Positions 48,125 through 58,952 are shown, counted from the first letter of the stretch. The stretch: 64,000 nt of DNA from Elgaria multicarinata webbii (GCF_023053635.1 NC_086183.1:30051501-30115500); one strand, 5' to 3'. Program-made: numbers and translations. The notes: generated from the letters alone by a model not told the origin.

Positions 48125-50056
48125 TATTTCTTACCCACCTCTCCGTTTGGATCGAGGCGAGAAACAACAGTAAGTATAAAATACATAAAATACTGATTAA
48201 AAACATAGTATACATTGTTAAAAACATCCTTAAAAAGGGAGAGAAACATCATAGATATTACCAGAGCTCCTTGGAGGATGGCCAGGGTAAAAACATCACC
48301 AGTAAATCAGATTAGATGTACACATTATGGCCATGCAACATGTAGCATGAGTTCTTTTGAGGGTGGCTCTGTCTTACATTGTATCAGAGGGAGACAAAGA
48401 ACGATTCTGTTTCTGGCATAGTTTCATGCTGTTCTCCAATTAATGAACCCAAAGCAGATTACAGCTTCAGTAAAAACTTTTCATCCAAATAGAAGTTATC
48501 TGTATGTATCACGGGCATAAGCGCCAAAGGATTTTTGAACCAATGTGTGAAATCACGTCAAGAAACAGGGCTTTGTTTAGGGAGATGCGTGCTGAATCAG
48601 ACCACGGGGCCATCCAGCCCAGCTCACCACAGGAAACCCACAAGCAGGACATGGCAGCACCCTCCCACCCATGTGCCCCAGCAACTGGTGTAACGTCAAA
48701 ATACTGCCTCTGATAGTGCAGATAGCATAGCCACCTCCGGGAATTTATCCAACCCCCTTAGAAAGACATCCAAATGGGTGGCCATCGCTTCATCTTGTGG
48801 TAGCGAGTTCCATAGTTTAACTCTGGCCTGTGTGAAGAAGGGCTTCCTTTTTTTGTTGTTTATTCGTTCAGTCGTTTCCGACTCTTATTGACTTCATGGA
48901 CCAGCCCACGCCAGAGCTTTCTGTCAGCCGTCGCCACCCCTAGCTCCCCCAAGGTCAAGTCTGTCACCTCCAGAATATCACCCATCCATCTTGCCCTTGG
49001 TCGGCCCCTCTTCCTTTTGCCTTCCACTTTCCCTAGCATCAGCCTCTTCTCCAGGGTATCCTGTCTTCTCATTGTGTGGCCAAAGTACTTCAGTTTTGCC
49101 TTTAATATCATTCCCTCAAGTGAGCAATCTGGCTTTATTTCCTGGAGTATGGACTGGTTTGATCTTCTTGCAGTCCAAGGCACTCTCAGAATTTTCCTCC
49201 AACACCACAGTTCAAAAGCATCTATCTTCCTTCGCTCAGCTTTCCTTATGGTCCAACTCTCGCAGCCATAGGTTACTACGGGGAATACCATTGCTTTAAC
49301 TATGCCTGCCCTGAATCTCTCACGAATTGGCTTCACGGAAACGACCCCTTTGGGTTCTAATGTTCCAGTGGGGCTAGCGAAGGGTGGGTTTATGCAGATG
49401 TAGGGGGGCAGGGCTATGCAGAAAGGCACAGGCTTGGTTCTCGCAGCGCCCATTCAGTTCTGTGGAGCAAAGGAAAAGGGATGCAATCTGGGACACTGCT
49501 GGAAGGGAGTCAAACTCGCCCCCCCCCCTCACTCCCTCTTGTTCTTTTCTCAGTCTCCAGATACGTGGGGACACCGGGCTTCGGCGTGTCTGGAGCTGAC
49601 TGCCTGGGCTACATTAGCGAAATGATCAAATCGCCTCCATTCCTGGCGGGGAGTCCCTCCAAACGGAAGCGGCGCGTGCTGTTCTCCCGGGCCCAGGTGC
49701 ACGAACTGGAGAAGAGGTTCGAGCTGCAGAAATACCTGACGGCTCCCGAGCGCGAGCACTTGGCCACTGTCACCCGCCTCACCCCGAACCAGGTGAAGAT
49801 CTGGTTCCAAAACCATCGCTACAAGATGAAGAAGCAAGCCAGGCAGGAGGACTCCAAGGCCAACCTGGGGCCGGAAGCTCCCCAGTCCTGTGACAGTAGC
49901 GTCGTATCTCACCCAGGCGGCTACGGCTTTGCCAGATCTCAGGTGGAGGAGAAGTTTCTCTTCCAGACCTTGTCCACCAGCCCTGGTTCCAGCGCCAGCC
50001 CGCAGCCCAGCCTGAAAGCTGCCGAAAGCAGCCTTGCGTTCAGCAAGCCCTGGTAG
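44426..50056 (+). CDS. NK2-class homeodomain transcription factor, NKX2-1/NKX2-4 type
   Basis: A nuclear DNA-binding transcription factor. Exon 1 is 44426-44684 (86 codons plus one base; donor CAA|GTAAGT). Exon 2 is 49554-50056 (acceptor TTCTTTTCTCAG). Together they make 253 aa, and the intron is 4.9 kb. The splice joins YSS to ISRYVG, exactly where NKX2-4 has YSSISRFMG, which confirms the model. The homeodomain spans about residues 123-182: [20 protein letters not shown] opens it and [12 protein letters not shown] forms helix 3. NHRYK has the NK2-class Tyr54 and the His52 shared by NKX2-1, -2-2, -2-4 and -2-8. ELPAY in exon 1 and the C-terminal FSKPW (compare YGRTW) also point to the NKX2-1/2-4 branch. 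Oddities: no N-terminal TN repression motif (FSVSDIL type), no clear NK2-specific domain, a much shorter protein than NKX2-1 (about 370 aa), and many homeodomain substitutions. Met1 was chosen for its GG at +4; Met9 (44450) also fits. An unseen upstream exon is possible. Confidence 0.92.
45222..45646. mobile_element. Foldback MITE family A copy 3, split by CR1
   Basis: Both family-A arms are present, but 45330-45428 is a CR1 3' tail inserted in the left arm. The flanking TCATGTC on both sides is a likely target duplication. It lies in the NK2-class gene intron. Confidence 0.85.
45330..45428 (+). mobile_element. CR1 tail nested in MITE
   Basis: ctgtaagggatgctttaagg through ctactattctatgattctat, with AAAT at both ends of the insertion. 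Confidence 0.85.
45885..45962 (+). mobile_element. L2-like tail plus (AAT)n
   Basis: ctgtacagcaccatgtacac, tgatggtgctatataaata, then AAT units. Confidence 0.75.
46295..46398. repeat. Palindromic MITE-like repeat
   Basis: tatatttagacagaaaaaag (46310) faces ctttttttctgtctaaatgt (about 46355). Family as at 33028. Confidence 0.65.
46635..47931. mobile_element. Non-autonomous hAT-like element with internal tandem repeat
   Basis: 1297 bp. Ends are TAGGGGTGTGCAC and (reverse) TAGGGATGTGCTCC. A perfect 8-bp target duplication AAATAAAC lies at 46627-46634 and 47932-47939. The ends are extremely rich in ctccgc/gcggag motifs. The interior holds three ~204-bp tandem units. No transposase frame is recognised. 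It lies in the NK2-class gene intron. Confidence 0.82.
47231..47765. repeat. ~204-bp tandem repeat inside the hAT-like element
   Basis: tctcaaaatgacccccatcc recurs at 47231, 47436 and 47639. Each unit also contains caatgcaatcctatggcgaa-like sequence. The third unit is more diverged and incomplete. Confidence 0.9.
48078..48125. repeat. (AAT)n microsatellite
   Basis: About 15 AAT units followed by a LINE-like tail. Confidence 0.9.
48570..48850 (-). mobile_element. CR1-like LINE 3' end
   Basis: Contains cccacccatgtgccccagca and cttatccaaccccct-like sequence in reverse. It abuts the BovB copy. Confidence 0.7.
48851..49306 (-). mobile_element. RTE-BovB LINE 3' end
   Basis: Minus-strand frame with [40 protein letters not shown] and a KSRKRLNE end. 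Closely similar to the 5612-6375 copy and also 5'-truncated. It lies in the NK2-class gene intron, 250 bp before exon 2. Confidence 0.93.
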
Positions 50057-50368
50057 CCGACTGAACGGTCACTGCCGAAAGAATGAAACTGAACCAACTC
50101 TTGTTGACAAGAAGGCCAGGCTGAATATCTAACTTCTAACGCAAGAAAAATTGCTGGAACTCGTACCAGCAGCCGCACCTGGCGGCTAAAGGCATCGAAC
50201 GGGTCCCGTGCCATCAAACCGGCAGCTGAACACCAAAAAAGGCAGAGCAAAACAGTCACTGTGGAGCCAGACTTAAGGCACGTGGTTGTGTCTCTTTGCC
50301 TTCCAGCGGTCCATCAATTCTGCCTCCAACATCAACGCAGTGGGATGCTTTAAAGGAACTGTTTAAGA

Positions 50369-50688
50369 TAGGGCGACCCCATGAAAAGGAGGACAGGGCT
50401 CCTGTATCTTTAACAGTGGCAGAGAAAAGGGAATTTCAGCTGGTGTCATTTGTATGCATATAGCACCTGTTGAAATTCCCTCTTCATCACAATGGTTAAA
50501 GCTGCAGGAGCCATGCCCACTTTTGTATGTGGTCACTCTAGTATAGCTCCTGCTGCTTTAACTATTGTGATGAAGAGGGAATTTCACCAGGTGCTGCATG
50601 CACACAAATGACACCTGCTGAACTTCCCTTTTTTATGCAACTATTAAAGATACAGGAGCCCTGTCCTCCTTTTCATAGGGTCACCCTA
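50369..50688. mobile_element. Foldback MITE family A copy 4
   Basis: 320 bp with TTTAAGA on both flanks. It lies about 310 bp past the NK2-class stop codon, so it may fall in that gene's 3'UTR. Confidence 0.88.
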
Positions 50689-51056
50689 TTTAAGAAGCCC
50701 CATAGAGGACAATTGCAACTTGATAACCATCTGCTGCCAGTTAGCCCTGGCTTGCGCCTTTTCAGATGTTAAAACTTTTACGCGTTTACTAAATTGGCTA
50801 ATAGCCAGCAAGGTGCCATTCTCCAAATCCTCCGTGGTGACCGTTTTCCTCCAAGTCCCCTATGTAGAATTGTTTTCCTACCATGCAGATTTATTTATGC
50901 TGAAACTCTATGCATGCTTAGACTGAAAAAAAGTCTGCCTGCCATTTAGGACCTTTTTCGGTCTCAGCAGGCATAGGATTGTGCCCTTAAGTAACACTTT
51001 ATATTCTCTTTAGCAATGTTCAAAATCTACAGCATCAACCAGCCTGCCATTTAGAG

Positions 51057-51186
51057 CAGCCTTCCTCAACCTGGGGTGCTCCAGATGTGTTGGACTGCAT
51101 CTCCCAGAATGCCCCAGCCAGCTGGCTGGGGCATTCTGGGAGTTGTAGTCTAACACATCTGGAGCGCCCCAGGTTGAGGAAGGCTG
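51057..51186. mobile_element. Foldback MITE family B copy 4
   Basis: A 130-bp palindrome with a perfect 8-bp target duplication ATTTAGAG (51049-51056 and 51187-51194). Confidence 0.93.
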
Positions 51187-51499
51187 ATTTAGAGCCTGAA
51201 ATGTTCAAATATGGAATTGGAGAGAGATCAGCAGGAGAGGACTAGCCATTGATGGCACCAAATCCTTTCACTCTTCATTGAGAGCCTTTTCCTTACTCCT
51301 GTTTCTAGGACCATCTCTACATTAGCAAAAAAAAAAAAAAAAAAGCTGGACCCTTACAATTTTGGCTTCTTTTGGGGTCTTTCTGCATTGACTACAGCTC
51401 CTTTAGACAGCGATTGATGGTGAGCAAGTGATTTGTAACTGAATACTTCCCCTCTTGGCAATACTCCATAAAGTCCTTTGCTACTGCAGGAATGACTTT

Positions 51500-51640
51500 G
51501 GCCCTTTCTACACCTAAGGATTATCCCAGGAAAATGGAGGGGTCGTCCCTGCCTGTACCCGGGATCCCCTGTGTGTCATTTGGATGCACAGGGATGATCC
51601 TGGGATGATCCCAGGGGGAAAGGCAGGTGTAGAAATGGCC
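51500..51640. mobile_element. MITE related to family C
   Basis: ggccctttctacacctaagg and its approximate complement at 51621-51640, with gggatgatcctgggatgatc inside. Confidence 0.65.
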
Positions 51641-51945
51641 TTTGTCCAGAGCCCAAAATTGCTGGGCTCTGCAGCACTTCTTCCATCCAAAATGTGGAGG
51701 GCCCTGTTTAAAAAACAGTTGCTGTCCAAAAATTTCAGCGTGCAGGGAGATTTACACACCCATCCCATGGTGTGGTTGGGGGAGAAGAAGTAAGTTCTGT
51801 CCAAGGATCTCTCTTGTGCCCCCCGTCTCACATATATAACTTACAGGCCGGGAACATCTGGGAACAGGGCTGGCATCCATGATAGGCACGGTTGGATACT
51901 TGCCAAGTGCCCTCGCCGCTGGAGGGGCCCACTGAGAAGAGCTTC

Positions 51946-52390
51946 ATAGAATCATAGAATAGTAGAATTGGAAGGGGCCTCTAAGGCCATCAAGTCCAAC
52001 CCCCTGCTCAATGCAGGAATCCACCCTAAAGCATCCCTGACAGAGGGTTGTCCAGCTGCCTCTTGAAGGCCTCTAGGGTGGGAGAGCCCACAACCTCCCT
52101 AGGTAACTGATTCCATTGTCATACTGCTCTAACAGCCAGGAAGTTTTTCCTGAAGTCCAGCTGGAATCTGGCTTTCTTTATCTTGAGCCCGTTATTCCGT
52201 GTCCTGTACTCTGGGAGGATGGAGAAGAGATCCTGGCCCTCCTCTGTGTGACAACCTTTCGAGTCTTTGAAGAGTGCTATCATGTCTCCCCTCAATCTTT
52301 TCTTCTCCAGGCTAAACATGCCCAGTTCTTCCAGTCTCTCCCCATAGGGCTTTGTTTCCAGACCCCTGATCATCCTGGTTGCCCTCCTGG
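51946..52390 (-). mobile_element. CR1 LINE 3' end
   Basis: Minus-strand [20 protein letters not shown] and the CR1 tail. Confidence 0.94.
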
Positions 52391-53550
52391 GCTTGTTCCT
52401 CCTTTCTCCCCTTGCAACCTGCTTATTCACCTACCTCTCACTCTGGTGAGAAGGAAGGAGGAGCAGGAGATGCCGCTGTCAACTTCCTCCCTGGCTCTCT
52501 GCTTCTCAGGCAAGCAAGCAGAAGCGAGGATAATAATGTGCAATAGCAGCTGGTGACAATGGCAGTGAGAAGGGAGACTCACTGAGAGAGGCCCCCACAG
52601 AGGGTGTCTTGCCCAAAGGCCCTCAAACCCTGAACTGGCGCTCCCTGGATTTGGAAATCCAGAACAGAGAGGAAAGGAAATGTCATACGTTGTCATGCTG
52701 TGCTTGTTTTGAATGGGCACAGTTGCTCAAAGAACCAACCTGGTCTGTGGATTTGGACCTGGCAAGTGCGATTGCTGGGCTTGACCAATAAAATCTTACC
52801 TGCCAAAGGAAGTCCCTTCCTGTTGATAAAAGAAGTTTGCTTGACAATGAGGCCGGACAGGGCCTTCTCAGTCTTTGCCCCCAAGGCTTTCGAAAGCCCT
52901 GCCTGAGGTATGGAGGTGCAACACCCCTATTGGCATTCTGGAAGTACTGCCAGACCGTTTGCTGGTGGAAGTCTGACTTGCTGCTGACAATTTTATCCTT
53001 ACATAGCTTTTACTTTTGCCAAGTTTTTAATTTCCAGTTGCATTTTATGGGGTTAAAGTTGTATTTTTTTATTGTTTTCAATGATTATATTATTGTTGTT
53101 AGCTGCCCATAATGTGGGAAGGGCAGGATGTAAATGACTAAAGAAAACATCCAAATATTAAAACAAATCTCATCTCAGCCACAGTCTCTGAACATTCTTC
53201 AGCAAGTCATTATGTCCCAACTTTTGCAGTCTAGTCTTTAAAATGAGGGTGGTGGCCTACCTTGCAAGGCCATTGTGAAGAGAAAGCTCAGGAAAGACAG
53301 TCTCAACTGCGCACTAAAATCTTTCGCAGCTGTGGACACGATGACTGATGAAGTTGCAACATTGGGAAAGGCAAGAGCTGTGAAGTCAGCATTTCAGAAA
53401 GAAAAGGAAATAACAAGCGTTGTAAATTAAACTAACATTTTTAGCTTATCTTTACTTTTGAAGGGCACATCTGCATCCCAGCTGTTTGATGGCACAATCT
53501 ACCGGGAATGTCTGTGGCACAAGAGGATCCATATTTTTAGCAATTATTTA
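52391..53550. other. Stretch without a recognised gene
   Basis: About 1.2 kb. 52700-53120 resembles an old LINE end (ggaagtactgccagaccgtt, then ctgcccataatgtgggaagg). No host exon recognised. Confidence 0.4.
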
Positions 53551-53560
53551 AGGGTAACGC

Positions 53561-53881
53561 TAGGGCAACCATATGGAAAGGAGGACCGGCCTCCTGTATC
53601 TTTAACAGTTGCATTGAAAAGGGAATTTCAGCAGGTGTCATTTGTAGGCATGCAGCACCGGGTGAAATGCCCTCTTCATCACAACAGTGAAAGCTGCAGG
53701 AGCCCTGCCCTCTTGACCAGATACAAAAGAGGACAGGGCTCCTGCAGCTTTCACTGTTGTGATGAAGAGGGAATTTCACCAGTTGCTGCATGCCTACAAA
53801 TGACACTTGCTGAAATGCCTTTTTCTATACAGCTGTTAAAGATACAGGAGCCCTGTCCTCCTTTTCATAGGGTCCACCCTA
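53561..53881. mobile_element. Foldback MITE family A copy 5
   Basis: 321 bp. Flanks GGTAACGC (53553-53560) and GGTATCGC (53882-53889) are a target duplication with one mismatch. Confidence 0.9.
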
Positions 53882-54189
53882 GGTATCGCAGAGCAAGATT
53901 GATGAGCTGCAGTTTTCAGATGGTGTATATCTAGATTTATTAACTTGTGGGTAACAGAGATGTGAGTCTTCTCTAGGCAACAGTTGCTCAAAACCTCAGG
54001 GCAGGGAGAACCCAGCATAAAGACCTTCTTTATTATAACCCGTTGTTATAACCCTTTGGGAGGTGCTCAGCCAGGCCTACTTTTGACTTACAAAGGAATC
54101 AGAGAGCAGTAAGTCCACGAAACTAGAGGGAACAGTGGAAAAGTGCAAACGCAGGGCTCATCTTCACCAAGCAGGATATTCCTCTATGA

Positions 54190-54360
54190 AAGCGCTACAT
54201 AAAAGGCAGGAGCCACACTACTGCTTTATAGCGGTATTGAAGTGCACTGACCACTGTTGGGGCCCATGGACACATACCATAGATCGCTATATCCTGCTTG
54301 GTGTGCCTCCTGCCTTTTATATGCCACTTTCATAGTGGAATATCCTGCTTGGTGTAGATG
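54190..54360. repeat. Inverted repeat related to family E
   Basis: ataaaaggcaggagccacac faces gtgcctcctgccttttatat, and further gcttggtgtagatgagccc lies outside. Confidence 0.5.
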
Positions 54361-54407
54361 AGCCCGCAGTCACAATTCCAAGGCATTCATCCAAGCTTTA
54401 CATTCAG

Positions 54408-54667
54408 GCCATAGCTAGACCTAAGGCTTATCCCAGAATCATCCTGGGTTCATCCCTGCCTGAGTGCTGGATGCCCTGTGTGGCACTTAGATGAACAGGT
54501 TTGACCCCAGGACAATCCTGGGATAAGCCTTAGGTCTAGCTATGGGCTTATCCCAGGATCATCCTGGGTTCATCCCTGCCTGAGCACTGGATTCCCTGTG
54601 TGGCACTTAGATGAACAGGTTTGACCCCAGGACAATCCTGGGATAAACCTTAGGTCTAGCTACGGCC
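54408..54667. mobile_element. Foldback MITE family C, tandem pair
   Basis: Two palindromic units in tandem (54408-54545 and 54546-54667). Each runs from cttatcccagaatcatcctg-type sequence to caggacaatcctgggataa plus ccttaggtctagcta. The second unit lacks the outer ~20 bp of its left end. Confidence 0.8.
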
Positions 54668-55115
54668 TCAGTGTCCATTCCTCACACGGGGCGGTAAACC
54701 CAAAATATTTCCAAAGAGACTAGATTGAACTCTTTCCAGGGTCTAGCAGTCAGAAGACAGAAATCCATCTGGGAACGCCAAAGGTAAATTGAACCAAATC
54801 TTTGGATGTATAAGCTGCCTTGAGCACCATTTTCTGATGGAAAGGCGGGTCAGAAATTAAGTAAAGAAGTCTCATGTTTGAATAGTTGAAGGTATGGAAG
54901 GCCCACTGTTGCATTGAAAAAAACCACCTTGAGATAACCTGTTGATTATAGGTAGCAGAATCAATCACCTTCTTTCGCAGTTCAGGCCAGGAGATCAGAT
55001 TTTGCATTTGAATAGCTAAAGGCACAATCCTATGCATGTTTAGATGGGGGGGGGGGGAATGTACATCTCGCAATACTCCTCAGCCAACATTTGTACCTTT
55101 CATTGCGGCCTTCCC

Positions 55116-55162
<47 letters not shown>
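55116..55162. repeat. (AT)n microsatellite
   Basis: About 22 AT units. Confidence 0.95.
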
Positions 55163-55163
<1 letters not shown>

Positions 55164-55741
55164 GACCTGTATTTTAGTACCGTGTCAGATGTTATAATGT
55201 ACATTTCATGTTTTTATGTTCTGCTTGAATCACTTTATTGGTTTTAAACCAAACATTCATACCAGTTAATTTTATCGCCTGGGTAATTTCTCCTACTTTT
55301 AGGGAGGGCTTCTCTTTTATGTCCCATTTATGTGCATAATAATGCAGTAACACATATCTGGGCCTTGCAATAGATAAGCTTTCATTTATGCTCCTGCCGA
55401 GTTTTGCCTTAACTGTAAAAGAGACTTCAGGCCTGCAGTCTTACTTGCTGTTAAATTTACACACGTCAATGGACCATATGGACTCTAGTCATATCTATAC
55501 CTACTAGTATAAAGCCCACTAGTAGTCTGAGGGTGAACCATACTGTTCTGTGACTCCTGTTGTGTCAAGGGTCGGACTCAGGCAAATGAAGCTGATATAA
55601 GACCTATTCAGATTGGAAATATATTCTAGTCAGGGGCCTGAGGCGACTTCTTCTTCTGAATCGAAGTGGCCAGTTAAAGCACACCTTTTAGAACGCATGT
55701 CATTTCCCCCTCGACCAACCACTTCATTCTGCCTAATTGAG
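55163..55741. other. Stretch without a recognised gene
   Basis: AT-rich sequence, nothing recognised. Confidence 0.4.
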
Positions 55742-55948
55742 TGGCAGTGTGGTCCAGTGGCTAGAGGGTCAGACCAGGACTTGGGAGGCCCGGGTTCTAT
55801 TCCCCAGTCCACCACGGAAACTCACTGACTCTCAGCCTAATCTACCTCACAGGGTGGTTGTTGTGAGGATAAAATGGAGAGGAGGAAGCTCACGTGTGTC
55901 TGCGACTTTGGACTCTTTGGAGAAAATGCGGAATATAAATGTTATATA
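55742..55948 (+). mobile_element. Sauria-type tRNA SINE
   Basis: A tRNA-like head with A box (tggtccagtggctagagggt region) and B box (gggttctattcc), then ctaatctacctcacagggtg and gttgttgtgaggataaaatg. The tail ends in gaatataaatgt. Confidence 0.88.
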
Positions 55949-56632
55949 TACTATAATCTGTAAAATGGCCTTAACTGTAATGAATACATCAGCCCCAGCA
56001 CCTGTCTGCTCAGAAAGGAGCCCTACCTGGCTGAGAGTGCATGACCTGCATGAACGCTGTTGCCACTCTCAAAATGTTGCTGCCTAGTAAATATTTGTCC
56101 AGCTTCTGTTCCAAGACTCAGCGTTCTTTGGCGGCATCTAGAATAGTTTGGCAGCGGCATCTTTTGCAAATACCTGTTCAGAACGTCACTACGACCATGC
56201 CGTTGTTTACTTGGGCTCTTCTGAACCCCTGGGCAAATATGTACCCAAGCAGGAACCGGGGACCATACTTCACAACCAGATACTCCACAAATGCTGCTGA
56301 GAGGAAATCTCTCTCTGCTCAGAAATGTTGAATTGCAACATTTGTGGTTCCTTAAGTGCAGATGATTACATGGGGGAGACCAGCAGGATTAGGAGCCAAA
56401 CCCCAGCAGGTTTTAGTTGAAGACAGGGCCTAATTTCAGTGACTGGAAGCGATACCAGTATTTCTGAACATGTGTAGAATGCAGTTCCTTCAGAATTACG
56501 TCACTACATCCAGCTCCCATTCCTTCTGAGATTATGAAAAAAGTGTGTTTAGATTTTGGGATGGGGGGATGGAGGACCCTTGAACAAATGTATGCCCCAG
56601 TATTTCTCTTATTCTGATATAACCACTGTGCT
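55949..56632. other. Stretch without a recognised gene
   Basis: Unclassified DNA between a SINE and a MITE. Confidence 0.4.
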
Positions 56633-56640
56633 CACAATCA

Positions 56641-56958
56641 TAGGGTGACCATATGGAAAGGAGGACAAGGCTCCTGTATCTTTAACAGTTGTATAGGAAA
56701 GGGAATTTCAGCAGGTGTCATTTGTATGCATGCAGCACCTGGTGAATTTCCCTCTTCATCACAACCATTAAAGCTGCAGGAGCCCTGCCCTCTTTTGTAT
56801 CTGGTCAAGAGGGCAGGGCTCCTGCAACTTTCACTGTTGTGATGAAGAGGGAATTTCACCAGGTGCTGCATGCATACAAATGACACCTGCTGAAATTCTC
56901 TTTTCTATACAACTGTTAAAGATACAGGAGCCGTCCTCCTTTCCATATGGTCACCCTA
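56641..56958. mobile_element. Foldback MITE family A copy 6
   Basis: 318 bp with intact ends TAGGGTGACC and GGTCACCCTA. It has a perfect 8-bp target duplication CACAATCA (56633-56640 and 56959-56966). This is the best-preserved member. Confidence 0.95.
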
Positions 56959-57395
56959 CACAATCATTAGCACTTATTAAACATCACGCTCCATCCATAG
57001 TGGGAATAATCCACTGTTTGGTCACTCTTTAATTCTTGCTGATTACAAGTTCACAAGAATGATTAAAGTGTTTTAAGAGTAACTAATCCAAATATGTGAA
57101 TTTGTGGCTAGTTTGTATAACTGGCAAAGGGTTTTTGAAGTGGGCTATACCACTTCAAAGATGCCAAACAACAAAACTCCTTGAACATAGAAAAACAACA
57201 TGTTTGGGTGATGAATTCCCAAATCATCTTTCTCCAATTTAGAATAATTTTATATTTACATTGACTCCACCCCCACCCACCCACTCCACACCCATGGGGA
57301 AAACATTCAAACATGCAGCCCCGCTAGCATTCTGAAATGGTACAGTCCAGGAACACCTTCACCACCTGATTCTGCTCACTGTAATAACTGTTTTA

Positions 57396-57525
57396 CAGCC
57401 TTCCTCAACCTGGGGCGCTCCAGATGTGTTGGACTACAACTCCCAGAATGCCCCAGCCAGCTGGCTGGGGCATTCTGGAAGATGCAGTCCAACACATCTG
57501 GAGTGCCCCAGGTTGAGGAAGGCTG
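57396..57525. mobile_element. Foldback MITE family B copy 5
   Basis: A 130-bp palindrome, CAGCCTTCCTCAACCTGG to its complement. The flanks are only partly similar. Confidence 0.9.
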
Positions 57526-57531
57526 GTTTAG

Positions 57532-58215
57532 AATAAGAACATGAGAAAAGCCCTGCTTGGATCAGACCAAGGGTTTGTCCAGTCCAGTTTCTGTTCCCAC
57601 AAGGGCCAACCAACTGCCCACAGGAAACCCACATGCAGGACATGAATGCTACAATAGGGTGACCCTATGAAAAGGAGGACCGGGCTCCTGTATCTTTAAC
57701 AGTTGTATTGAAAAGGGAATTTCAGCAGGTGTCATTTGTATATGTGGAGAACCTGGTGAAAGTCCCTCTTCATCACAACAGTTAAAGCTGCAGGTGCCCT
57801 GCCCTCTTTCAAATCTGGTCACTCTAGTATAGCTCCTGCAGCTTTAACTGTTGTGATGAAGAGGGAATTTCACCAGGTTCCCCATATTTACAAATGACCC
57901 CTGCTGAAATTCCCTTTTCTATGCAACTCTTAAAGATACAGGAGCCCTGTCCTCCTTTTCATATCGTCACCCTATGCTACAACACCCTCACACCCATGTT
58001 CCCCAGCAACTTATTACATAGACATACTGGCGCTGATACTTCAGGTATCATGTAGCCATCAGGACTAATAGATGATTAAAGTTTTTTGGAAATGGTTACA
58101 CTTCTTCACACTGTGCATAGTCGAACTATGGAACTTGCTGCCACAAGATGTAGCGATGGCCACCAATTTGGATGGCCTTAAAAGAGGGTTGGATGAATTC
58201 CTGGAGGAGACTAGC
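57532..58215 (-). mobile_element. CR1-like LINE end split by MITE
   Basis: 57532-57654 and 57975-58215 together resemble the 63070-63395 LINE end in reverse (gaaaagccctgcttggatca, then cccatgttccccagcaactt). Family A copy 7 interrupts it. Past 58070 the order looks rearranged. Confidence 0.65.
57655..57974. mobile_element. Foldback MITE family A copy 7
   Basis: 320 bp with a perfect 8-bp target duplication TGCTACAA (57647-57654 and 57975-57982), inserted into a CR1-like LINE. Confidence 0.95.
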
Positions 58216-58950
58216 CATGGGTACCAATATTTTGTAGCATCCTGAACATCAAGCACATGGCTCACCTGTTCTTCTGCAGCTCTATGGTGAGATGTACTAT
58301 ATGTCCAATTAAATAAATTTGCGCCTATCAGCATCTGCAACTTTTATGCAGATACGGGTGTCCTCTTCTCATCTTTTGGGGTGATGCGTTTCCAATTCTT
58401 TTGGCCAGTTTTTAAGTGGCCACCCTAGAGATCTGACATGGCAGGGATATGTAGGGGCGACTGCCCCCCAAATCTCCCCACACACACACACATGGCACAC
58501 CTCTCTTTGTTTCTAGCTGCCTTCCTTGCACCCTCTGACATGCCCAGGAAGCCATGAAGACGTGCTGCTGCTTTGTCCTGGCTTAACCCCACCCCCCACC
58601 CCCCTGGCATCCCTGCACGCCTGAAGAATGTAATGAGCTCATTCAACTCAGATCTTCAAGTGCCCCTGTCAATATTGACTGTCCTTTCCTCCCCGCCCTC
58701 CCCTCCAATCTCCCTTCTTGCTCGCTTTCTTTCTTCCTTTCTTTTTTTCTTCTCGGAAAGCTCTTCGGGACAAGGTGGTTCCTTAAATGGCGCCAGTGGT
58801 GAAAACAAGCCATGTTGACTTTTTCCTCTCTGGCCGAGATTAAGGGTGCCCGGTTGTTTGAAGCTAGATCAGTTTGGACAGGAAACGGCAGCCATGCTCA
58901 TTAGCAGGGGAACTATAGAAAGGAGGAGGCATTTCTGCCTACCCGCCCCT
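58216..58950. other. Stretch without a recognised gene
   Basis: Mostly unclassified; pyrimidine-rich at 58680-58755. No exon recognised. Confidence 0.4.
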
Positions 58951-58952
58951 AC

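Noticed and set aside
49550-49912. Minus-strand 120-aa frame opposite the homeobox exon
   Set aside because: A shadow of the GC-rich homeobox coding sequence.
55742-55815. A functional tRNA gene
   Set aside because: A tRNA-like head is present but cloverleaf pairing is not convincing, and it continues into a SINE body and tail.
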